From: Prevotellaceae bacterium UBA2744
GTDB taxonomy: Bacteria > Bacteroidota > Bacteroidia > Bacteroidales > Bacteroidaceae
Reading direction: 5' to 3'
Assembly: GCA_002353575.1 (NCBI GenBank)
Contig: DEJQ01000019.1
Location: 725 to 64,724 of the forward strand
DNA length: 64,000 bases
Below the pieces are notes generated by a model. That model made no database searches, was not told the DNA's origin, and worked only from the letters and a program-made list of their open reading frames with translations. Positions within the stretch are counted from its first letter, which is position 1. Each line of letters starts with the position of its first letter. The position numbers and the translations under genes are program-made. Below are positions 1 through 7,601 of the stretch, piece after piece.

Positions 1-43
1 GCAAATAATTCCAAAGATATTTTTTTATTTCGCATAAAATTCG

Positions 44-52
44 TACTTTTGC
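44..52 (+). promoter_or_regulatory. Putative -7 promoter box upstream of the structured region
   Basis: The sequence TACTTTTGC fits the Bacteroidetes primary sigma -7 consensus TAnnTTTG. The upstream region is T-rich but has no clear -33 TTTG box. Transcription would start a few bases later and run into the series of hairpins that begins at 63. Seen in the sequence; activity is inferred. Confidence 0.5.
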
Positions 53-54
53 AG

Positions 55-437
55 ATGCTATCAGCCCAGCAGGCTAAGAAGCTTTTATAGAAAAGCCGAG
101 CCGCCGGGCGGAGCACTACATAATTGAAGGCGTTATCGCGCTTTGTTTTTGGCTTGTCTGAAATTAGCACTTTCCCATTGAGATCAAAGACAAATGCAGA
201 GGTAACTGCCACGGGGTGTGTATATCAGACTCCGTAGTGTGCTGCGAGAGTACGTGTTACTCTCATAAGCACACTTTACGGTGTATCTATATACCTCAAC
301 GTGGTTGTTTCTCTGTCTGTTTTTTGCTGAGGCTGTGGAAGGCCCTGAACGACGAACAGGCAGATGCAAGCACCCACGTTTTTTCTTTTGTAGCTATCAA
401 CATAGTATAATCAATCTGACTTTTGGGTGCTTGTCAG
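55..437 (+). ncRNA. Candidate structured non-coding RNA (unidentified)
   Basis: This stretch has no convincing gene but a dense set of inverted repeats behind a promoter-like box. First come short hairpins: AGCC/GGCT near 65-77, GCTTTT/AAAAGC near 81-97, and a GC-rich CCGCC/GGCGG element near 104. Then follows an imperfect rod at 197-315 whose arms pair in order: CAGAG 197-201 with 311-315, AAC with GTT, CCACG 209-213 with 300-304, GTATAT 220-225 with 289-294, CCGTA 232-236 with 277-281, GTGTGCT 237-243 with 268-274, GAGAGTA 246-252 with 258-264. A T-run follows at 379-384. The rod with internal loops is reminiscent of 6S-like RNA, but I cannot confirm a family. It could also be a miniature inverted-repeat element or an intergenic repeat. 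The 3' end is uncertain. Confidence 0.45.
367..433. repeat. Perfect 10-bp inverted repeat with T-rich loop
   Basis: CAAGCACCCA at 367-376 is matched by its exact complement TGGGTGCTTG at 424-433, with a 47-base AT-rich loop that contains a six-T run. It could close the candidate RNA just upstream, mark the end of a small mobile element, or be an operator. Nothing in the sequence decides between these. Confidence 0.5.
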
Positions 438-637
438 AATAAATAGAAAAAGAAGACAGGAAAGAGAAACTGACTAAACCATACTGACGAGCATCATTTC
501 GCTTCTGACAAAAGAGAACTGGAAATCTAACTGACGCAGGAAGCAGAAAAGACGTAATGGACTCGCACGGATTTGCGTGAGGGGACTTGTTATGCTTTTC
601 TTGCAGCGTTTCCAGTCGCTTCTTTTGGGCACGACTG

Positions 638-671
638 CCCCTTGCGCTTTTCCTTCAAAAGGTGCAAGGGG
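638..671 (+). promoter_or_regulatory. Strong hairpin in the leader of the methyltransferase gene
   Basis: CCCCTTGC (638-645) pairs with GCAAGGGG (664-671), and CTTTT (647-651) pairs with AAAAG (657-661) around a 5-base loop. The stem ends 28 bases before the methyltransferase ATG, followed by GTTTTCGTG rather than a long T-run. It may be the terminator of whatever lies to the left, or a control element of the R-M genes. The 438-637 stretch before it has no gene that I can support; it carries several scattered CTGAC pentamers. Confidence 0.5.
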
Positions 672-699
672 TTTTCGTGTCTCTGAGACGAGATAAGAG

Positions 700-1899
700 A
701 TGCCAAAATTGATAGCTTCATTATTCTCAGGCTGTGGTGGGCTTGACTTAGGATTCACAGGTGGCTTTACATTTCTAGGACGAGAATTTGAAAGGTTGAA
801 CACAAATATCGTCTTTGCAAATGATTTTGACCAAGATGCAGCGAATTGTTACAATGCTAATCCGTTGTTGACAGATGATGGTGTGGCCTGCCTTCTTCAG
901 GATGTAAGGACTGTAGAGGCTGATGACATTCCAAATTTCCAAATACTACTTGCCGGCTTCCCATGCCAACCCTTCTCAAACGCTGGTAATCGCAAAGGAG
1001 TTAACGATGATAATGGAAGGGGAACACTGTTTGAGGAGTGCGAGCGAATTATCAGGGCGAAGATAAATGCAGGTCATCGTCCACAAGCATTTGTTTTTGA
1101 AAATGTAAGAGGCATTTTGTCATCCAAAATGCCAGATGGAGTTACAACTGTTCCTCAAGAAATATCCAACAGGATGCATGACATGGGATATGAAATGAGT
1201 ATGCAGCTTGTTTGTGCGAGTGACTATGGCGTGCCTCAGCAACGATACAGGGTACTTATCATTGGTATTGACAGAGAATTAGGCATTGGCGCTTTCGATT
1301 TTAATCTGATGCAACTGGTCGTACATCAATACAACATTCCTTCTAAGAGTTTTGGAAGAGATGAGGAACTTTTGCTGGGAAGCATCCTTCAAGGTGTTCA
1401 TTATGTACAAGATGATGTAGTATGGGAATACAGTGAAACGACCCAAAGATCTGTAGACTTAATCGGGGGATGCAGACATGGAATGCAGGCCTTTGACTAT
1501 TTTGTCCCAGGCTTTAGGAAAGAAGAGTTGCCTGCTGTTGTCTTTGAGGGACGTTCGTGGAAAGACATACCTTACGAATTGCTTTCTCCCAGATTCAAAA
1601 AGATTGCAGATGATCCCAAACGCTATCATGCTCCAAAGTTCTTCAGGCGTTTTGCTTTCGGAGAGATTAATGGTACAATTACAGCTTCTGCACAGCCTGA
1701 GAACTGTGGGATTACTCATCCTGTAGAGAATAGAAGATATTCCGTCAGAGAATGCGCTCGCATTCAGTCCTTCCCAGACAATTACCACTTTGGGAACATT
1801 CCGCTTCAATCACAATACAAAGTGATAGGCAATGCCGTACCACCAGTGTTGGGATGGGTTATTGCCAAAGCATTGTTGAACTTCTTACCTGAAAATTGA
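700..1899 (+). CDS. DNA (cytosine-5-)-methyltransferase of an R-M system
   Basis: A 399-residue C5-cytosine methyltransferase that transfers a methyl group from S-adenosylmethionine to a cytosine in a target site and so protects the host from the nuclease encoded next to it. The family motifs appear in order: motif I SLFSGCGGLDLGF at residues 7-19, the catalytic PCQ at 88-90, ENV at 134-136, QQRYR at 180-184, the RECARIQSFPD block near 347-357 and the GNAVPP block near 377. The variable target-recognition region lies between about 195 and 335. Length is normal for a mono-specific enzyme. The next gene starts one base after its stop, so the two are surely co-transcribed. The target sequence cannot be read from the protein. 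Confidence 0.96.
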   Translation: MPKLIASLFSGCGGLDLGFTGGFTFLGREFERLNTNIVFANDFDQDAANCYNANPLLTDDGVACLLQDVRTVEADDIPNFQILLAGFPCQPFSNAGNRKGVNDDNGRGTLFEECERIIRAKINAGHRPQAFVFENVRGILSSKMPDGVTTVPQEISNRMHDMGYEMSMQLVCASDYGVPQQRYRVLIIGIDRELGIGAFDFNLMQLVVHQYNIPSKSFGRDEELLLGSILQGVHYVQDDVVWEYSETTQRSVDLIGGCRHGMQAFDYFVPGFRKEELPAVVFEGRSWKDIPYELLSPRFKKIADDPKRYHAPKFFRRFAFGEINGTITASAQPENCGITHPVENRRYSVRECARIQSFPDNYHFGNIPLQSQYKVIGNAVPPVLGWVIAKALLNFLPEN

Positions 1900-1900
1900 T

Positions 1901-3889
1901 ATGGGCTATTTACCAAAAAGACTTATTTTGAAGTCATACAAGACGCTATCTTTGCTAACAGAAGATCATAAGCAAGGACAGACACAAATTACCAGTTATC
2001 TAAGGCATTTATTGGCTTTTGATATGTACTACAAGGAAAATGGTGAGGATTGTGACCTTGATTATTCAGAAAACCGAGATAAATTTACAGAGAATGTCAA
2101 AAAGATAGTTAATATAGTTGGCAGCTATTATACAACTAACTTCTATACCAACATCAAAGAGTTGGATGATTGTGGTGTGGGGAGTAATTTCTATTCTGCA
2201 GGGGTAGTTAATAATTCAAAGCAAAATAAACAGGTTACATATGATTACCCTACTAGAGGGCAATATCCACTGTTTAAGGTTCGTAGTAATAAGCTAATAA
2301 GGGATGTGTCTTATTTTAAGAACGTTAATGCTTATCTAAAAACACAAGATATTAGGTCTGCATTTGTTATTTGGGTTCTGCGAGATCAATATATTGATGA
2401 TTTATCTGCGCTGTCCGTTAAGTCAAGGATGCAGAGAATGTTGACAGGAGAGATGGTGGAAGCTATCATGCCAAAGGAAGAAAAGTTTAACGAATATGTA
2501 GAAGAGTACGAACTTGCAAATACATTAAGCAAAATTTCCGTAAACGATTTGCTAGCTTTATTTGGGAATCAGAACAATTCAAACACAACAACACAAATGA
2601 CAACCTCAAAGTATGACATCTATCGTACCGCTATCCGCACGAAGCCGTTCCTCCTACTTGCGGGCATCAGCGGAACAGGCAAAAGTCGTATCGTGCGAGA
2701 ACTGGCATTCAAATCGTGTCCGAAGTACTTGCAGGATAAGGATGGGACAACACCAGGGAACTATTGCATGATAGAGGTGAAACCTAACTGGCATGACTCA
2801 ACGGAGTTGCTGGGGTACTATAGTAATTTGAGCAAGAGCTACCAGTTCAAGAAGTTCGTGAAGTTCTTGGTCAAGGCGAAACTAAATCCAGATGTGCCGT
2901 TCTTCGTCTGTTTAGACGAAATGAATCTTGCGCCCGTAGAACATTATTTTGCTGAGATACTCAGTATTATTGAGACGAGAAAGCACCCGAAGAAGAAGGA
3001 CACTGACGAAGTTGATATGAGCTTAATAAAGACAGGGGCTATTGTTGAAAGTAAGTATTTCAAGGAAGCTACGAAGATAGATGATAATGGGAATGAGAGG
3101 CACAAGTTTAACATGTCTGATAAAGACTGGTATGAGTACTTCTTCGATACTGCCACAATGAGTGAGGATGAAAAGAAGCAGATAGAGAATTTTCAGTATT
3201 CCAGGACGCTGCAAGCAGAGGGCTTGACCCTGCCCGACAACGTGATTATCATCGGAACGGTGAATATGGACGACACGACGCATCAGTTCTCACGTAAAGT
3301 GATAGACCGTGCGATGACCATTGAGATGAATGGTGGTAAGTTGAGCGAGATGTATGGTGGCAGCAGAAACTTGGAATACTTGAGCGACGACGAGCAGCAA
3401 AAGTGGCAGAACGCATTCCGCCAGCGGTATGTGACGGCTGACGAAGTGCTGGAAGCACACCCAGATGATGCGAATGACATCAAGGAGAAAGTGCCTGCAA
3501 GACTGGAATCGATTAACAAGGCACTGAAGGGCACTCCATTTGAAGTGAGCTATCGCGTGCTGAACGAGCTGACCATTATGATAGGTGTGATGCTGGATAG
3601 TCCAGAAGAAGGGGATGACATCAACAGCATCATCGACAAGGCCGTTGACCGCATCCTGCTGATGAAGATTCTGCCACGCATAGAGGGCGACTCGGATATG
3701 TTTAACCTTTCGTCGGAATATCAACGCAAGCAAGAGGTGAAATATAGCAACCGCTTGGAGTGGTTGAAGGAACTGGCTCCTGCTATCGTGGATGAGAGCG
3801 ATGAGAAATATCAGCAGACAGCAAGAGGAAAGATTCAGGAGATGATGGAACGCTTGGAGAACCAGGAGTTCACCCGTTTCTGGCCATAA
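1901..3889 (+). CDS. McrB-like AAA+ motor subunit of a restriction complex
   Basis: A 662-residue protein whose second half is an McrB-type AAA+ domain. Walker A is GISGTGKS at residues 255-262; the stretch VKPNWHDSTELLGYY near 293-307 is typical of McrB; Walker B with the following signature is CLDEMNLAPVEHYF near 337-350; sensor 1 and the arginine-finger region are GTVNMDDTTHQFSRKVIDRA at 452-471. Members hydrolyse nucleotide (GTP in E. coli McrB) to translocate DNA and activate a McrC-type nuclease. Residues 1-235 match no domain I know; in this family the N-terminus reads the DNA site. Its DNA (to about 2600) and a long insert between Walker B and sensor 1 (about 2990-3190) are visibly AT-richer than the rest. 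With the flanking genes it resembles LlaJI- or BsuMI-like systems. Confidence 0.88.
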   Translation: MGYLPKRLILKSYKTLSLLTEDHKQGQTQITSYLRHLLAFDMYYKENGEDCDLDYSENRDKFTENVKKIVNIVGSYYTTNFYTNIKELDDCGVGSNFYSAGVVNNSKQNKQVTYDYPTRGQYPLFKVRSNKLIRDVSYFKNVNAYLKTQDIRSAFVIWVLRDQYIDDLSALSVKSRMQRMLTGEMVEAIMPKEEKFNEYVEEYELANTLSKISVNDLLALFGNQNNSNTTTQMTTSKYDIYRTAIRTKPFLLLAGISGTGKSRIVRELAFKSCPKYLQDKDGTTPGNYCMIEVKPNWHDSTELLGYYSNLSKSYQFKKFVKFLVKAKLNPDVPFFVCLDEMNLAPVEHYFAEILSIIETRKHPKKKDTDEVDMSLIKTGAIVESKYFKEATKIDDNGNERHKFNMSDKDWYEYFFDTATMSEDEKKQIENFQYSRTLQAEGLTLPDNVIIIGTVNMDDTTHQFSRKVIDRAMTIEMNGGKLSEMYGGSRNLEYLSDDEQQKWQNAFRQRYVTADEVLEAHPDDANDIKEKVPARLESINKALKGTPFEVSYRVLNELTIMIGVMLDSPEEGDDINSIIDKAVDRILLMKILPRIEGDSDMFNLSSEYQRKQEVKYSNRLEWLKELAPAIVDESDEKYQQTARGKIQEMMERLENQEFTRFWP

Positions 3890-3901
3890 CGAGAGAGAAC
3901 T

Positions 3902-6328
3902 ATGCAGACAGAAGTGCTCCGACTGACGTGTGGTGATGACTACGAGGTCATAGTGCGCACACAAGACATCAGCTATGCCTGGGAGAAGTTCAGGTCGAGG
4001 ATTGCCTACACCAAAGAACAGACGAACCCAGACGTGGATGCCCCTATGGAGTATTGCACCTACAGCAGTCAGGATGAATGCGAGTTGACGCTCTACAATC
4101 CCGTGAGCCAACAGCAGGAGCACTTGGCGAAAGGGAAGAATTGGGACGGACTGTGGCCTGTGTTTTTCGAGACCTGCAACTACCAGATACGCATCGTCTT
4201 TCATGGTGTCGATGGAGATTCACGGCCCGAGGTGCGCCACGTGAGGAAAGATGTGGAGGACAGCTTCTTTCTTGACCAAGAGAAGGACGAGCGGGAGAAG
4301 TCGCTGACAGGCGAACTCGATTTCCTGAACGAGCCGGGTGTGTTCCGTCTGGAATTCTGTTACTGGAAGGGCGGCAAGCGTCACGAAACGTATGTCGCGT
4401 TTGATGTAGTGTCGCCTAAACTGGACACGAAGAATGACTACAAGTCGCTGCTACGCGAGGTGAACGATGAATACCAGGATGTCATCTACCGTTATCTGAG
4501 CATCACTATTCAGCAGTTCAGCAGGGGCAATCTGAACAACGATGCCACGTGGATGCAGGCTTTTCAGGGAATCGTTGACGACTATGTGAAGAATGTACGC
4601 CGTGTGATGATGAACCCGCACTCGCAAATAGTGAAATACAGAACCTCGCGACGGGCAGAACAGATCAAACACTGGACACCCGAAATGGAGGAGCGTTATG
4701 GTGAGAAGGAGAAAGAGGGCACGCTGGAGGAATACTACTTCAGCTACGATGAGGCCCGATCTACACACGACACGATGGAGAACCGTTTCGTGAAACATAC
4801 GCTAATGAGCATCGGACGCAGACTGACTTCGATTATCGCAACAGTTCTCAGCAGTACGCAGGAAGAACTGTCAGAGCGTCATCGCCTGCAATGGATTGGC
4901 TATCAGGACACGTTGCGGAAGATGCTGAAGCATCCTTTCTTCAAGAGTATCAGCAAGTTTGACGGACTGAAACAGGAGAGTCTGGTGCTGCAAAACCGCT
5001 CCGGCTATCAGCAAATATACAAGGACTGGCTGAAATTGAAGCGCGGCATAGACCTCTATCATGGGGCTGCCAACATCGGTACACTGCAGATATGGGAAAT
5101 CTATGAACTGTGGTGCTTCATCAAGATGAAGAAATTGGTGGCTGAGGTGATGGGCATCAGCAGAAAAGCACCCGACTACGAACTGTTGGTGACAGAACCC
5201 AAAGGCACACTGCTAAATCCGTTTACCGACTCAACGCTGGAGCATGTGGTGAAGTTCCGCTATCCTGAACCCCAAGAGGATGACACGGAGGAACGGAAGG
5301 CGCAGTTGAGGGCACACCAGGGAGACATTGTGACTCTGCACTATCAGCACACCTTCAATCGCAGTAGCGGACAGGGTGAGTTTGACATGGGTGTGCATAC
5401 GGCTACAACAGAGCAGCGGCCCGACATCGTGCTGAACATCAGCAAGGATTCGGGCGAGACGGTGCTGACCTATCTGTATGATGCGAAATATCGTGTGATA
5501 AACGACAAACGTCTCGACAAGGATTTCGAGCAGCAGGATTATGAAGAATGGAATGCATTGGGCGGTGGCGACTATCCTCCTACGGATGCCATCAACCAGA
5601 TGCACCGCTACAGGGATGCCATCTACTACGGCAGGGAGCACGAACGCTATCGCTCGAAGGAAATCATTGGTGGATATATTCTGTTCCCAGGCAGGGGGGA
5701 TGACCAGCATGTTAGGAATAGGTATTACAGCACCAGCGTTGAGGAGGTGAACATCGGTGCATTCCCGTTGTTGCCAAACGTGGATAAGACGAAGGAAGGG
5801 TCACTATTGAGGGAGCATCTGACCAAGATACTGATGGAGCACATAGCCACAGAGAATCATGTGGCGAAAGCAAAGCCTCAGCGCACGTTGGCATACGTGT
5901 CGGAAGAGGAGAAGGCAAGAGTGGTAGATGACTTGGTGATGATTGCAAGAGCCGGTAGTGAAGATAAACGCAACTGGACTTTTGAGAATTGTTGGTATAA
6001 TGTTCCTCTTGATAAAGTTGCTGATTCTCCAATTTTCCAAGCTAAGTATCTTTTGCTTTATGTAGGCAATGAGAAAGAGACTGGTAGTATTAGAAAGATA
6101 GTAAAAACAAGACACGATGTGTGGACTAAAGAACGAATGATGGCTGAAGGTTATCCTTCTGCCAGTCATTCTTCATATTATATGATGAGAATCCGCAAGG
6201 AAGATGGTACTGATGATTTTTTGAGATATCGTGTTTTTGACTTAAAAAACGTCCCCTCAATTGTGTGGGGGAAACCAAACTGGCCGTTCTACTTTGTGAG
6301 GCTGAGGGATTTAATGGTCTGTCGTTGA
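3902..6328 (+). CDS. McrC-like DUF2357-type nuclease subunit
   Basis: An 808-residue protein that follows the McrB-like gene after 12 bases. The middle part has the pattern of a PD-(D/E)XK nuclease: RPDIVL near residue 506 and YDAKYR with the D-A-K triad near 527-529, as in McrC and DUF2357 proteins. It should supply DNA cleavage once the AAA+ partner assembles on unmethylated (or foreign-modified) DNA. The N-terminal half would contact the motor. From about residue 680 (DNA position 5945) codon use turns abruptly AT-rich up to the stop. This last 125-residue module contains aromatic-rich segments (FENCWYNVPL, KYLLLYVG) and may be a separate recognition or reader domain, but that is only a guess. 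The family call is fairly firm, the exact substrate unknown. Confidence 0.82.
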   Translation: MQTEVLRLTCGDDYEVIVRTQDISYAWEKFRSRIAYTKEQTNPDVDAPMEYCTYSSQDECELTLYNPVSQQQEHLAKGKNWDGLWPVFFETCNYQIRIVFHGVDGDSRPEVRHVRKDVEDSFFLDQEKDEREKSLTGELDFLNEPGVFRLEFCYWKGGKRHETYVAFDVVSPKLDTKNDYKSLLREVNDEYQDVIYRYLSITIQQFSRGNLNNDATWMQAFQGIVDDYVKNVRRVMMNPHSQIVKYRTSRRAEQIKHWTPEMEERYGEKEKEGTLEEYYFSYDEARSTHDTMENRFVKHTLMSIGRRLTSIIATVLSSTQEELSERHRLQWIGYQDTLRKMLKHPFFKSISKFDGLKQESLVLQNRSGYQQIYKDWLKLKRGIDLYHGAANIGTLQIWEIYELWCFIKMKKLVAEVMGISRKAPDYELLVTEPKGTLLNPFTDSTLEHVVKFRYPEPQEDDTEERKAQLRAHQGDIVTLHYQHTFNRSSGQGEFDMGVHTATTEQRPDIVLNISKDSGETVLTYLYDAKYRVINDKRLDKDFEQQDYEEWNALGGGDYPPTDAINQMHRYRDAIYYGREHERYRSKEIIGGYILFPGRGDDQHVRNRYYSTSVEEVNIGAFPLLPNVDKTKEGSLLREHLTKILMEHIATENHVAKAKPQRTLAYVSEEEKARVVDDLVMIARAGSEDKRNWTFENCWYNVPLDKVADSPIFQAKYLLLYVGNEKETGSIRKIVKTRHDVWTKERMMAEGYPSASHSSYYMMRIRKEDGTDDFLRYRVFDLKNVPSIVWGKPNWPFYFVRLRDLMVCR

Positions 6329-6408
6329 GAATTATACTAATGGCAAATTAGGATTTAATAATTCTTTTGTATGTCTTATCCGATGATATAGAGATGCCGA
6401 GAGGTAAC

Positions 6409-6429
6409 AAATAGCCCTTGTGGTTATTT
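6409..6429 (+). terminator. AT-rich hairpin downstream of the nuclease gene
   Basis: AAATAGCC (6409-6416) pairs with GGTTATTT (6422-6429), with one G-T wobble, around a 5-base loop and is followed by a T-rich stretch. It lies about 80 bases after the nuclease stop and is a plausible first terminator of the R-M operon. Confidence 0.4.
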
Positions 6430-6457
6430 TGCTTTCTCACCTAAATTATTTAATAAA

Positions 6458-6491
6458 GAAAACCTCCAAGCTGTGTTGCTCGGAGGTTTTC
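6458..6491. terminator. Bidirectional terminator between the R-M operon and exbD
   Basis: GAAAACCTCC (6458-6467) pairs perfectly with GGAGGTTTTC (6482-6491). The A-run on one arm and the T-run on the other make it able to stop transcription from both the R-M genes (plus) and the exb operon (minus), which converge here. Confidence 0.8.
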
Positions 6492-6512
6492 GTTATGTAG
6501 GAATAATTTGGA

Positions 6513-6980
6513 TTATTCGCGTGGCTTGTTGGCTGAATAGACAATCTTCAGGGCGTATGCCTTACGAAGGATTTGCTTTACGTCGGTGATGATACCCATA
6601 GGGGTGTGGTGATCGACTTTCAGCGAAACTGTGAAGAATGGCTTGTCAACTTCGGCAAGGTCTCCACGCTCTACTGTGATGTAGTCGTACACTTCCTGTG
6701 CTTCAGCAAATTTGTCGTTCAGCTGGATACGATGTGCAGAACCGAACTGTGATCTAAGGTTCTCGATGGGCTGTCCGATGTAGATGAATGATGTACATGA
6801 CTTGCGGGCGAGTTTCTCAAGCTGTGTTCCCACAGGCTTGTCGAACTTAACCATAAGTGTAACCTCACGCATCGTAGTTACCATCATGAAGAAGAACAGA
6901 ATGGAGAAAATCAAGTCGGGGAGAGATGAGGTGTTCATCTCAGGCATTTCTCTGCTGCCGCCTTTGTTAAATCTACTCAT
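6513..6980 (-). CDS. exbD: ExbD-family energy-transduction protein, second copy
   Basis: A 155-residue ExbD/TolR-type protein, a partner of ExbB that uses proton flow to energise TonB at the inner membrane. It has a short cytoplasmic N-terminus, one membrane helix starting near residue 21 with the conserved Asp at residue 22 (SSLPDLIF), and a periplasmic remainder. Its ATG overlaps the stop codon of the upstream exbD by one base (TAATG), so the two are translationally coupled. Two consecutive exbD genes are common in Bacteroidales; why two are needed is not evident from sequence. Confidence 0.9.
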   Translation of the reverse strand: MSRFNKGGSREMPEMNTSSLPDLIFSILFFFMMVTTMREVTLMVKFDKPVGTQLEKLARKSCTSFIYIGQPIENLRSQFGSAHRIQLNDKFAEAQEVYDYITVERGDLAEVDKPFFTVSLKVDHHTPMGIITDVKQILRKAYALKIVYSANKPRE

Positions 6981-7570
6981 TATTGTTGTCCTCCATATTT
7001 TTTAGGTTCAGCCTCTGATATCTTCTGCGGATATACTTCACGAATGGCTTTCTTCTGGTCTTCGGTCAGGTATTCGAATTTGTATCCGAATTCTTCCTTT
7101 GCCAGCTCGTCGCGCAGTTCGTTGTAGGCTGCTACCAGTGCATCCTGAACCTGGAAGTAAACTCCATAGTCGGTGCCGCGGTCGGTCTGAACTGAGATAA
7201 CGTGGTTTTCTGTAACCATCATTGTCTTGCCAAGTCCTTTGATCTTCTTTGGCTTGAGCTCTGGCAGATTTGGTCTGTTGTTCTCGTTCTTAATAAACTC
7301 TTTGGCTCTCTCCTTCACGTCGGCAAGGCTTGCGTAGTCATCACCAATCATCACGTAGTTGTCTTTGTTGATACGGATGTTCAGGATGTTACGTTCCTTT
7401 ACCTTGATTTCGTTGTTCAACTGGTCATCCTCTGGTGGCTTTGGCAGTGTACGTCCAAGTCCCTGGTCTGTGTCCATTGAGGTGGTTACAAGGAAGAAGA
7501 TGAGCAACATGAATGAGATGTCGGCTGTTGAACTGGTGTTCAATCCTGGCATTTTTCTTTTCTTTCCCAT
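6980..7570 (-). CDS. exbD: ExbD-family energy-transduction protein, first copy
   Basis: A 196-residue ExbD/TolR-type protein. A basic N-terminus (MGKKRKMPG) precedes a single membrane helix with the conserved Asp at residue 17 (STADISFMLL), followed by a periplasmic domain larger than that of the second copy. It belongs to the exbB - small membrane protein - exbD - exbD operon and would form the ion-conducting complex that powers TonB-dependent receptors such as the one at 16137-18251. The periplasmic part carries an insertion rich in Lys and Asn near residues 90-115 compared with E. coli ExbD; its role is unknown. Confidence 0.92.
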   Translation of the reverse strand: MGKKRKMPGLNTSSTADISFMLLIFFLVTTSMDTDQGLGRTLPKPPEDDQLNNEIKVKERNILNIRINKDNYVMIGDDYASLADVKERAKEFIKNENNRPNLPELKPKKIKGLGKTMMVTENHVISVQTDRGTDYGVYFQVQDALVAAYNELRDELAKEEFGYKFEYLTEDQKKAIREVYPQKISEAEPKKYGGQQ

Positions 7571-7601
7571 ATTGTTTGCTCGGCTTTAGAGGTTATTACG
7601 T

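Noticed and set aside
52..367. Direct repeat GCAGATGC at both ends of the structured region as target-site duplication
   Set aside because: Only eight bases, with no transposase or clear terminal inverted repeats at those positions; chance is a sufficient explanation.
1..440. RNase P RNA, tmRNA or SRP RNA
   Set aside because: The universal core sequences of these RNAs (for example GAGGAAAGTCC of RNase P) are not present.
3290..4204. Long minus-strand open frame opposite the McrB-like and nuclease genes
   Set aside because: It lies antisense to two well-supported genes, spans their junction and encodes a His/Leu/Val-rich product without domain features.
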